A DNA stretch of 64,000 nucleotides from Porticoccus sp038143955 (GTDB lineage Bacteria; Pseudomonadota; Gammaproteobacteria; Pseudomonadales; Porticoccaceae): positions 186,001 to 250,000 of the forward strand of contig JAYQMT010000005.1 in assembly GCA_038143955.1 (NCBI GenBank). The letters run 5' to 3'. The notes under the pieces were generated by a model. The model was not told where the DNA came from. It searched no databases and saw only the letters and a list, made by a program, of their open reading frames with translations. A program made the position numbers and the translations under genes. This document shows positions 51,736 to 60,373 of the stretch, piece by piece; the first letter of the stretch is position 1; each line of letters opens with the position of its first letter.

Positions 51736-52428
51736 TTATTGAGCTCCTTTGTATGTTCGATACTCTTCCCATAGTTTTTCTTTGAGCTTAGGATCTTTTT
51801 CGCTTATAGCAGCTTCACGAATTTGTCTTGCAATAATATTATCACCTTCTCCGCTAGGAATATCTTCTGGGATAATCATATTTTTTTCTTTACCGGGAAG
51901 GCTGCCTTGGTTTGAAGTAGACTGGACAATGTAGTTATTATTTTTGTCCATGATTTCCCCATCATTTTTTCCAGGTGCAGATTTTTCACCAGAAATTCCC
52001 TCATTACCTTCACTGATGTTGGAAGCAGATTTTGACTGACTTTTCAAGTTTGAAGTATCTTTTGCTAGTGCTGAGCTAGATTGCCTACCATCGGATATTT
52101 CACTTGTTATCTTATCTTTTTCGGCTTCTATTTCTCTAATTTTTACAGCAAACATGTTATCAAACTCAGCCATCGATTTTTCTAATTTCTTATCAAGCAT
52201 TAATATTTTTTCTTGTTGTGTAATTATTTTTTGATCATTAACATCGACGCTAAGCGGTTTCGCCTTAAATTGTGATTCTATCGTACCCTCATTATTTCTA
52301 TATTCATTTTTTGCACTATCTATTTGGGTAACTTTGCATCCAGCCATAAGAAGCAGGGTAATTACCGCAAAAATTGTCCACAATATGAAGGACGTCTTTA
52401 ACTGATGAGGAATCTTAAAATTATTCAT
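51736..52428 (-). CDS. Coiled-coil lipoprotein
   Basis: 230 aa, uninterrupted. Leader and lipobox LMAGC (Cys near residue 31), a coiled coil at about 65-115 (EKILMLDKKLEKSMAEFDNM), a Ser/Gly/Asn-rich linker, and a conserved-looking tail EDIPSGEGDNIIARQIREAA with KLKEKLWEEYRTYK. Its start overlaps the stop of the upstream TPR gene by 8 bp. A tethering role between membranes or to peptidoglycan is plausible but not shown. Confidence 0.7.
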   Translation of the reverse strand: MNNFKIPHQLKTSFILWTIFAVITLLLMAGCKVTQIDSAKNEYRNNEGTIESQFKAKPLSVDVNDQKIITQQEKILMLDKKLEKSMAEFDNMFAVKIREIEAEKDKITSEISDGRQSSSALAKDTSNLKSQSKSASNISEGNEGISGEKSAPGKNDGEIMDKNNNYIVQSTSNQGSLPGKEKNMIIPEDIPSGEGDNIIARQIREAAISEKDPKLKEKLWEEYRTYKGAQ

Positions 52429-53735
52429 TTGGAATTATAACTCTCATCGGAAATTGGGTTGAAAGCACAGGAGAACCGTTAATGAGCTGAGGTCTAAATT
52501 TTTTGTACGAACTGTTTCGATAGCTCTTGCACCAAAATTATTCATTTCCGACGGAAATATTTTTTTAATGCTGAAATTAATTGGATTTCCTCCATCCGTA
52601 ATATCTACCAAAAGGTTAACATAGTTTACCGTATACGAAAGATTTGAATTTTCTGATTTATCTGATGCCAGATCATTATTTTTTTTCGTACCAAAAAACT
52701 CGCTATTCTTTGGAAGCATAACTGGTTGAGAATACATTTCATCAAGAATTTTTATATTTTTTTGATTATTTGCAACTATTTCATACGATTTTTTATATGC
52801 ATTCCTTGCTAATTGATATTTCCCAAATATAAGATACCAATCACCTAAGTTAGTCTGTCCCTTTGCAATTTCTATCGGTGTGAAATTAGGATTTTCGTCA
52901 AGTATTTGAAGAATTTGATTCTGCACCATCTGTCCATGCTTGAAGTAAGCACCACGACCTACTACCTGATTTACAGGTGCCATAGAGCGATAACCAAAAG
53001 GAAGTGATGTATCAGTCTCTCCATAGTCAGGAAATCTTCGTTGATGTACAGATAAATAATAGCATGTTGTTGCTAACTTATTTAATGATGGCAATAAACT
53101 GGGATGCATTTCTCCCTTTTGTTCCGATAAGATTCTAATAGTATCACTGTATAGATCAAATGCAGCTTCAAGGTGATATACATCATTTCGTCCGCCAGTT
53201 TGTGTATATGCTTTAATACTCCAATGACTGAACTCATCAATCATATCTAGAAAGCTGGGATTATTTTCTTTATAGTTTTTTCTATAAATTTGTAAGAGTT
53301 GTGAATAATTGCCGGCAACTTCTTTTATTTTTCCTTGGATCTTTTGACTTTCGATAATAGCTTGTAAACTAGTTTCCTGAGATAAGCTGTAAAGTCCATC
53401 ATTTATTCGGTTTATATAAATAGCTTTTTTGTAGACATTTACTGCCTCTTCATGTCGATCGTTAGATTGAAACTTTTTCCCTAGACTATGGAGCATTTCG
53501 GGCAGATCACGATTATACGGGCCTTCATCGCTCTCTTTTTTTCAATAGCCTCAATATAGCGGTTGAAAACTATATCAAGATTTGATTTATTTGCGATCCG
53601 GGCTTCTTTTTTGAGGTTTGCAGGATTATTTTCAGAAGTTATTTTTTCTTCAGCTTGGCTGGCAATCAAATCATGGCAAGCAAGGTGACAAATACATACA
53701 ATAATGATGCGTTTAAGGTTTTTATTAAAGTTCAT
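52421..53735 (-). CDS. Secreted TPR protein with TonB-like C-terminus (two frameshifts); first gene of the envelope operon
   Basis: About 438 aa after repair. Signal peptide about 1-27, then TPR-like repeats (EAVNVYKKAIYINR, LGDWYLIFGKYQLARNAY) and a C-terminal region YVNLLVDITDGGNPINFSI followed by RAIETVRTKKFRPQLINGSPV, which has the TonB C-terminal pattern (A-x-x-V-R-x-x-x-F-x-P-x-x-x-N-G-x-P-V). Breaks near 53535 (A-run 7, needs 8) and 52500 (A-run 6, needs 7). Without the second repair the TonB-like end is lost. Start 53735 chosen; 53756 possible. Confidence 0.82.
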
Positions 53736-53877
53736 ATATTCGACTCGCTTCCGCATGAGATCAATATGATTAGGGCAAGATAACCCTATAAATATTATAC
53801 AAAACTTAATGTGATTTACCTATCAGGCTATTATAAATTGAGTATAACGGATTCTTAATCAAAATGAGGTTATAAAA

Positions 53878-54768
53878 ATGCTATTTGAGCTTTGGAATAT
53901 AATTGCCCCAGTTTTTATTTGTACCACTATAGGGTATTTTTGGGCGCGATCATCCACACCTTTTTCTGCTGATTTTGTGAGTCGCATAGTCATGAATATA
54001 GGGGCTCCATGTCTAGTTATTTCAACTATAAATGGGGTCGAAATTTCTGGCCAAGATTTTTATGCAGTTGCTTTAGCTGCAATATTGATATTTTTATTTA
54101 CTGCGATAGCTGGTATTTTGGTTATTAGAATGTCCGGCGGAACTGTCCGCTCTTTACTGCCAACAGTAGTGTTTCCAAATAATGGCAATATGGGCTTACC
54201 CTTATGTTTATTTGCTTTTGGTGAGGAAGGATTGGCTCTTGCTTTAGCTTTTTTCTTAGTTCAGATGTCTGCTTTGATGTCTGGTGGAGTGGCACTAATG
54301 TCACGGAATGATAACGGGGTTTTATCAGCCCTCAAAGATTTAGCAGTCCTTCCTCTCATACATTCTATCATTATAGCAATTTTTTTATTAGGGACAGGCA
54401 CAAAGCTACCAGGCTGGATCGACTCAACACTTGGGATACTGGGTGGATTGACTATCCCTTTGATGCTTATTACTTTGGGCGCCTCTCTAACAAACTTAAG
54501 CACTACAGAATGGCGACGAAGTATGATTTTTTCAATATTACGCATTGGTGGAGGTTTTTTATTTGCTTGTATAGTTGTTAATCTAATGAAGCTCTCTGGA
54601 ACTGTAAAACATGTTGTATTATTACAAGCGATTATGCCGGCAGCTGTTTTTAATTATCTGCTCGCATTAAAATTTAATAGAGATCCTGATAAGGTTGCGA
54701 GTGTAGTCGTTACCTCTACTTTGTTGTCTCTTATAGCAATACCCATACTACTATCTTTTTTGTTATAG
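53878..54768 (+). CDS. AEC family transporter
   Basis: 296 aa, about ten membrane helices in two halves. The AEC pattern includes FWARSSTPFSADFVSR, NIGAPCLVI and PNNGNMGLPLCLFAFG (the discontinuous helix) in the first half and LGGLTIPLMLITLGASL in the second. Family members export auxin-like or dicarboxylate compounds; substrate unknown. Divergent from the envelope operon across 142 bp. Confidence 0.88.
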   Translation: MLFELWNIIAPVFICTTIGYFWARSSTPFSADFVSRIVMNIGAPCLVISTINGVEISGQDFYAVALAAILIFLFTAIAGILVIRMSGGTVRSLLPTVVFPNNGNMGLPLCLFAFGEEGLALALAFFLVQMSALMSGGVALMSRNDNGVLSALKDLAVLPLIHSIIIAIFLLGTGTKLPGWIDSTLGILGGLTIPLMLITLGASLTNLSTTEWRRSMIFSILRIGGGFLFACIVVNLMKLSGTVKHVVLLQAIMPAAVFNYLLALKFNRDPDKVASVVVTSTLLSLIAIPILLSFLL

Positions 54769-54823
54769 GGTTTCGCTATTAAAAAATATGATATTTGATT
54801 TTGCTGGTTAAAAAGGATAGATA

Positions 54824-56038
54824 ATGAGTAAAAATAATTCTGACTTGATTGATATTAAGCCTTTAGCAGGATTTCGCGTCATAGAGTTAGGCCAACTACT
54901 TGCCGGACCTTTTTCTGGCGCATTGCTGGCTTATTTTGGAGCTGAAGTTATAAAAATTGAGCCACCGGGTAAAGGTGACCCCTTACGTAACTGGCGAGTA
55001 ATTGATGATGGAACGTCACTATGGTGGCGTAGTTTAGGACGTAATAAAAAATGCATCACTATAAATTTAAAAAAACAAAAAGGTAGAGATTTAGTGAGAC
55101 AGCTGGTTGATGGGGCTGATGTACTTATAGAAAATTTTCGCCCGGGTAAAATGGAAAGCTGGAGTTTGGGTCCTGAGCACTTTAAGGAATCAAATCCAAA
55201 TCTAATTTATACGCGTATATCCGGCTACGGACAAACTGGACCTTACTCACACAAACCAGGATTTGCATCAGTGTGTGAGGGAATTAGTGGATTTCGATAT
55301 GTGAACGGTGTTCCCGGTGAGGCCCCTATACGACCTAATTTAAGTATGGGTGATAGTATTGCCGGACTGCACGCTGCTTTTGGTATAGTTTTATCGCTAC
55401 TTTCAAGGCAAACTAGCGGAATAGGCCAGGTTGTAGACATTGCTCTTTATGAAGCTATGTTTAATCTTTTAGAGGGTGTAATTCCTGAATATGATGGGGC
55501 TGGAGTAATTAGGGAGCCCTCTGGTACTACAGTTACTGGAATTGCCCCAACAAATATTTATCGCTGTGCAGATAAAAAATATATTGTGATTGGTGGAAAT
55601 GGCGATTCTATTTTTAAGCGGTTAATGATAGCTGCAGGGAGACCAGATATGGCAGAAGACGGGAGGTTTTCTAACAACTCTGGTCGAGTTAAGTATGAAG
55701 AAGAAATTGATGATGCTTTATCCTTCTGGTGCAAAAAACAAATTAGTACTAAAGTTTTGCAAACCCTTGATCTATATGATGTTCCATCTGGACCAATTTA
55801 CAATGCTGAAGATATGATTCATGATCCTCATTTTATTGAAAGAGGTTTATTTGAGAGTGTAAAAGTAAAGAATAAGTTGCTTAAAATTCCTTCAATGGCT
55901 CCAAAACTAAGCAAAACGCCTGGCTCTACCTCATGGGCAGGTCCAGAAATTGGTAGCTTTAATAAAGAAATTTTTGAAAATATACTTGGTGTGGACGCAT
56001 CCAACCAAAAGACCCTGAAAGACGAAGGTGTTATTTGA
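54824..56038 (+). CDS. CaiB/BaiF family (class III) CoA-transferase
   Basis: 404 aa. The N-terminal PLAGFRVIELGQLLAGPF, GAEVIKIEPPGKGDPLR, and LIENFRPG with the usual catalytic Asp near residue 175 (MGDSIAGLHA) are present. Transfers CoA between carboxylic acids such as formyl, succinyl or carnitine-type substrates. With AEC upstream it may form an uptake-and-activation pair for an organic acid; inferred from position only. Confidence 0.92.
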   Translation: MSKNNSDLIDIKPLAGFRVIELGQLLAGPFSGALLAYFGAEVIKIEPPGKGDPLRNWRVIDDGTSLWWRSLGRNKKCITINLKKQKGRDLVRQLVDGADVLIENFRPGKMESWSLGPEHFKESNPNLIYTRISGYGQTGPYSHKPGFASVCEGISGFRYVNGVPGEAPIRPNLSMGDSIAGLHAAFGIVLSLLSRQTSGIGQVVDIALYEAMFNLLEGVIPEYDGAGVIREPSGTTVTGIAPTNIYRCADKKYIVIGGNGDSIFKRLMIAAGRPDMAEDGRFSNNSGRVKYEEEIDDALSFWCKKQISTKVLQTLDLYDVPSGPIYNAEDMIHDPHFIERGLFESVKVKNKLLKIPSMAPKLSKTPGSTSWAGPEIGSFNKEIFENILGVDASNQKTLKDEGVI

Positions 56039-56085
56039 GCTGAATAATACCTCTAAATAGAGCATAAATAATAATAGTACTCAAT

Positions 56086-57331
56086 ATGAATACCGCCGTT
56101 AAAGAAAATCTATATCAATTAAATATTATCAGAGTAGTAGTTCTTGGTGCAGAATTTTTGGCATTGATATTCTTCACATTTTATTTTGAAGTTATATTAC
56201 CTACCAATGTGCTCAGTTATGTATTAATTTTTTATGGGATTGTTATCACAGCAGTAGCTTATAGATTATCGCAAGCTGATAAAATTTCTGAATCAGAATT
56301 TTTTTACCATGTTTTAATTGATATTCTTTTTTTTACAGGAATATTATATTGCAGTGGAGGAGCATCAAACCCTTTTGTTTCATATTATCTTGTGCCTATT
56401 TGTATTGCAGCGGGAACGTTATCATTACGCTATACAATTGGCGCAGCTTTGTTATCATTAGCTGCTTATAGCTCTTTATTTATTGATAGCTATAACATTT
56501 CAGCTTTCTCTCCAGAAAATCATCGTGGCCATCACGCAAAGAGTAATAATTTACACATTATTGGTATGTGGTGTAATTTCTTAATTAGCGCAATCGTAAT
56601 AACTTTTTTTGTAACAAGAATGGCAGGAACACTTAAACAACAAAATACTGCAATAGCTAAACATCGTGAGAATCAATTGCGCGATGAACAGCTAATCGGC
56701 ATAGGTGCTCTAGCGGCAGGAACAGCTCATGAACTTGGTACCCCTTTGAATACTATGAAAATCATTGTTGATGAAATTAAAGAGGGAGACTCCAGCTTCA
56801 AAAAAGATATAAATATTCTTCACAGTCAGATAGAACAGTGCAGAATGACATTAAGAGAACTTGTAGCTACTGCTGAAATTTCAGAAAATAATAAGAAATA
56901 TGAATTTATTAAAGGATATATGAAGCAGTTGCTAGAACGATGGCAAATTCTTCATCCTAAAATGAATGCTTCAATAACTCTTTCAGAACAACAGGAAGAT
57001 CGAGAAGTTTTTTTGATCCAACAATTGCGCCATCACTCTTGAATCTTCTCAACAATGCAGCTGAGGCCAGTCCGCAAAAAGTAGACGTTCAAGTAACATG
57101 GAATACTGAATTACTGGAAATATGTATTCGTGACTATGGAGATGGTGATACTTCTTATGAGCAGGAGTATCCAAGAAAACCTTTTTTATCTAATAAAAAT
57201 GGTGGTATGGGCATCGGGCTTTTTTGACACAAGCATCAATTAGTCGTTATGGCGGCACTGTCACGATTAACTCGTTTAATGATGCAGTTGGCTCACTTAC
57301 AACAGTCAAGTTGCCACTATTTAATGATTGA
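56086..57331 (+). CDS. regB: Redox sensor histidine kinase RegB/PrrB-type (two frameshifts)
   Basis: About 415 aa after repair. Six membrane helices with the quinone-binding GGASNPFVSYYLVP, the H-box AAGTAHELGTPLNTM, and an HATPase domain with LLNNAAEAS, GDG and GGMGIGLFL. The RegB redox Cys box downstream of the H-box is not obvious: a Cys is present in HSQIEQCRMTLREL. Breaks at about 57015 (T-run 7, needs 8) and 57225 (T-run 6, needs 7). Partner of regA, 32 bp downstream. Confidence 0.92.
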
Positions 57332-57363
57332 AGTATATCAAAAATCCTTGGTGAATTATTAAT

Positions 57364-57894
57364 ATGGAACATATTTTAATAGTAGATGACGACCAAACAT
57401 TTTCTAGTATCCTCGGAAGGGCTCTGAAGAAGAGAGGTTATGGGGTTATTATTTCTACCACTATTGAGGAGGCCCTTAAATCTTTTAAAAAATATAGGCC
57501 TAGTAAAACTGTATTAGATCTTAAATTAAAAAAAGGATCAGGCTTGAGTCTCATTGATCAATTTATCAACATAGAACCCAGTACAAAAATACTCATATTA
57601 ACAGGCTATGCCAGCATCTCTACAGCAGTTGAAGCAATTAAAATGGGCGCAAAAAACTATCTTTGTAAGCCTGCAGATGTATCTGAAATTCTAGCAGCAT
57701 TTGATGAAAATTTGGAAACTTGCAAAACTGATAGTAAAACTCTCGCTCCTGCGACAGTCAACAGAGTTGCATGGGATCATATTCAAAGAGTTCTTTCTGA
57801 AAATAAAGGTAATATTTCGGCGACAGCAAGAGCTCTTAAAATGCACAGAAGGACTCTCCAGAGAAAGTTATTAAAAAAACCATACACGAATTAA
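57364..57894 (+). CDS. regA: Response regulator RegA/PrrA-type
   Basis: 176 aa, normal RegA length. Receiver domain with VDDDQTF, phospho-Asp in VLDLKLKKGSG, and CKPADVSEI, then a Fis-type helix-turn-helix (NISATARALKMHRRTLQRKL). RegBA controls respiration, photosynthesis, carbon or nitrogen genes in response to redox in proteobacteria; the local target could be the downstream porin-like gene, but no operator was identified. Confidence 0.94.
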   Translation: MEHILIVDDDQTFSSILGRALKKRGYGVIISTTIEEALKSFKKYRPSKTVLDLKLKKGSGLSLIDQFINIEPSTKILILTGYASISTAVEAIKMGAKNYLCKPADVSEILAAFDENLETCKTDSKTLAPATVNRVAWDHIQRVLSENKGNISATARALKMHRRTLQRKLLKKPYTN

Positions 57895-57998
57895 TACATT
57901 TAAAAAAATAATTAGTGCGACAATATGTCACATTTATTTTTTCCTTGAAAAAGTTTATCTTGCGCGATCATAAATTCAAATTTTTAAGGAAGTTGCTC

Positions 57999-59151
57999 AT
58001 GAGGCTTATTCTATTAATTGCGATATTGTTTTATTTTTCTTCGGCATTTTCTGTTGGTTACTCTCAATCAGATTTTCAAAAGGCTCAGTCTAATTTAGAA
58101 CACTTAAAGCATAATCATAAAATGCCACATCAAAGTTATAATCATGCTCCAAAAAACCTCACATTAATCACAAAGCAGCGACTCACTCACAAGAACATCT
58201 CCACAAAAAGGTGGATGGATGTTCACTTTCCGAACAATGGATATGCATATGGAAAACAACCTTGATGGTAGCAAGGGTATTTCATCAAATGAAATTGTTA
58301 CTAGCGTTCCCAACCGTTTTTTTGGTGTTCCAGGACAGCCCTCTACATTGAGGGTAGTTCCTACAGAAATGGATTCCCGTATGGATATGTTCAGTTTGAT
58401 GTATGCCCAAACTGATAAAATTTCATGGATGATTATGTTGCATCATATCGAAAAGTCTATGAAGCTTACTACCTATATGGGTGGATCAGGCACCACTCAG
58501 CGCGGAACGTTTAAAACCAAATCTAGCGGAATGGGTGATACATCTGTGAGCGTTGCTTGGAAGGCTTTTCAGCATAAATACCATAAAGTTAATTTGAATT
58601 TTGGCGTGAGTTTACCTACCGGTGATATTGACCAAAAAGATATTATTTTAACTCCCATGGGTATGCAGCCAAAATCAGTTCTTCCTTATGGTATGCAATT
58701 AGGTTCTGGCACTTATGACCTCCTTCCGGGCTTTACTTATACAGGCAAAAATGGACATTCATCAGACTGGGGAGTTAAATATCAGGCTACTATGCGCATT
58801 GGTGAAAATGATGAAGATTATACACTTGGTGATACCCACAGGCTCTCAGCATGGGGTGGTTATTCCTTTGCGCCATGGATGAAGGCTAAGATAGGATTAT
58901 CTTATAAACATGAATCTGATATTGACGGCATAGATTCTAGAATAGTTCTTCCAGTTCAAACAGCTGATCCGGACAATTACGGCGGAGATACTCTTATGGT
59001 TAATTGGGGTTTAATACTAACTGGGCGAAACGGACCTTTAGCTGGTCATAAATTAAAATTTGAATACTCTAAACAACTTGAGCAGAATCAAAATGGTATT
59101 CAGATGGAAATGGACGATATGATTTCTATTGCCTATCAGCGTGCTTTTTGA
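57999..59151 (+). CDS. His/Met-rich outer-membrane transporter-like protein (two frameshifts)
   Basis: About 384 aa after repair. Signal peptide (LILLIAILFYFSSAFS), a His-rich linker (about 28-75: HLKHNHKMPH, INHKAATHSQEHLHKK), then a beta-barrel with the Met-rich start GGWMFTFRTMDMHMEN and MDSRMDMFSLMYA, SLPTGDID and a C-terminal Phe (YQRAF). It resembles copper-related transporter-like proteins in which His/Met may bind metal. Breaks near 58157 (A-run 6, needs 7) and 58210 (A-run 5, needs 6). AAGGA at 57986 supports the start. Confidence 0.82.
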
Positions 59152-59301
59152 TGAATGAAATTATACATCTGCACTCGCAATTAAGAATTCCTTATTTTAT
59201 TTATATTTAAAGTGAACCACAGAAAATATAGCTTTTTTATTTTTTAGCGGAACGCCGAAAATGCTATAGTGATTAAATGATTTCAACGACGGATGATTTG
59301 T

Positions 59302-59792
59302 GTGCAAATAAACCCTAGTGCGAAAAAATTGCTATTTTTGTTGATGTTCAAAATATCTATTATACAACTCGAGAGGCTTACGGTCGTCAGTTTAATTACA
59401 GAAAACTATGGAATGATATTTCATTGCAAGGAGAAATTGTAGTTGCAAATGCATATGCCATTAATCGTAACCATAATGGCCAAGAAAGATTTCAGGAAGC
59501 ATTAAGACATATTGGCTTCAAGGTAAAGCTAAAACCTTATATTCAACGCAGTGATGGAAGCGCCAAAGGAGACTGGGATGTTGGAATTACCATCGATATT
59601 TTGGATCTTGAAAAACAGGTTGATACAGTCATATTGCTGTCTGGCGATGGAGATTTTGACTTATTGATAGCCAGAATAAAGGAGCATCAATCTCTCGAGG
59701 CTATTGTTTATGGGGTGCCGTTACTAACCGCACAATCCTTGGTCGATGCTGCTAGTAAGTTTATTCCAATTGATCCAGATTTTTTAATATAA
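59302..59792 (+). CDS. NYN domain (LabA-like) nuclease (one frameshift)
   Basis: About 163 aa after repair. PIN-like NYN fold: IAIFVDVQNIYYTT (catalytic Asp), KGDWDVGITIDIL and LLSGDGDFDLLI with the other acidic residues. Probable RNase, role unknown. A GTG start and the first residues require one more A in the A-run at 59323-59328; otherwise a TAG at 59316 blocks the frame and only the C-terminal 122 residues are open from a TTG at 59424. Confidence 0.85.
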
Positions 59793-59836
59793 CCGCATGC
59801 TTTACTTTTAATTGAACAGAAGATGGGTATCAATTC

Positions 59837-60007
59837 ATGTTAATAATCACCCCAAATCTTTCTATTCCAGATCATGAAGTAAAAATCTATACTATTCTGG
59901 CTCAAGGCTCGGGTGGACAGAACGTCAATAAAGTTTTTTCTGCTGTCCATCTTCGCTTTGATATCAAAAAATATTGTAATCTAAATAATGCAGAATACTT
60001 CTCTTAA
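59837..60007 (+). pseudogene. arfB: Truncated arfB (YaeJ) remnant
   Basis: 56 aa that match the N-terminus of the peptidyl-tRNA hydrolase ArfB: IPDHEVKI, AQGSGGQNVNKVFSAVHLRFDI with the catalytic GGQ. A TAA follows at 60005. The rest of the domain and the basic C-terminal tail needed for ribosome binding are missing in all frames I checked downstream. A simple one-base error cannot restore it, unlike the other broken genes. Confidence 0.78.
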
Positions 60008-60277
60008 AAACGGAACAACTTCTGTAGAGTTGAGTTCTGATAGTAATGAGACAAATGGGGTTAAATAATGCTCCCCAAATCTGAAGTTAATTTAGCCTAT
60101 CCTGATTAATCGAAAATACTAGTGAATAGCCTATCTTCGACAGGCATGAGAAACTTACCAGTTGTTACTATTACTATTGCAGCCATTAACTGTAACCCCT
60201 ATTGTACCTAACTAATAATTAGTGAATTAGGAACGCAAGAACTTTACATATAACTTAATGAATTTAATAAGGAAAAT
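60008..60277. other. Gene-free region after the arfB remnant
   Basis: About 270 bp with no convincing gene, promoter or long repeat. It probably contains decayed arfB sequence (60008-60068 could be a shifted continuation) and the 3' flank of the tRNA. Confidence 0.5.
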
Positions 60278-60354
60278 TGGTGGGCCCACCAGGACTTGAA
60301 CCTGGGACCAATCGATTATGAGTCGACTGCTCTAACCAGCTGAGCTATGGGCCC
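60278..60354 (-). tRNA. ileX: tRNA-Ile (CAU), lysidine type
   Basis: 77 nt with encoded CCA. Acceptor stem GGGCCCA/TGGGCCC, D-arm with AGCTGGTTAGA, anticodon loop CTCATAA (anticodon CAT) on a GTCGA/TCGAT stem, and T-arm GGTTCAAGTCC. A CAU anticodon can be Met or Ile2. The variable region TTGGTC, the acceptor sequence and the position beside rpoD, as for E. coli ileX, favour Ile2, in which TilS converts C34 to lysidine to read AUA. Confidence 0.82.
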
Positions 60355-60373
60355 TTAAAATGTTTGCATTTCT

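Noticed and set aside
60278..60354. Elongator tRNA-Met
   Set aside because: The CAT anticodon allows it, but the acceptor and variable regions and the rpoD context fit tRNA-Ile2 better; not fully excluded.
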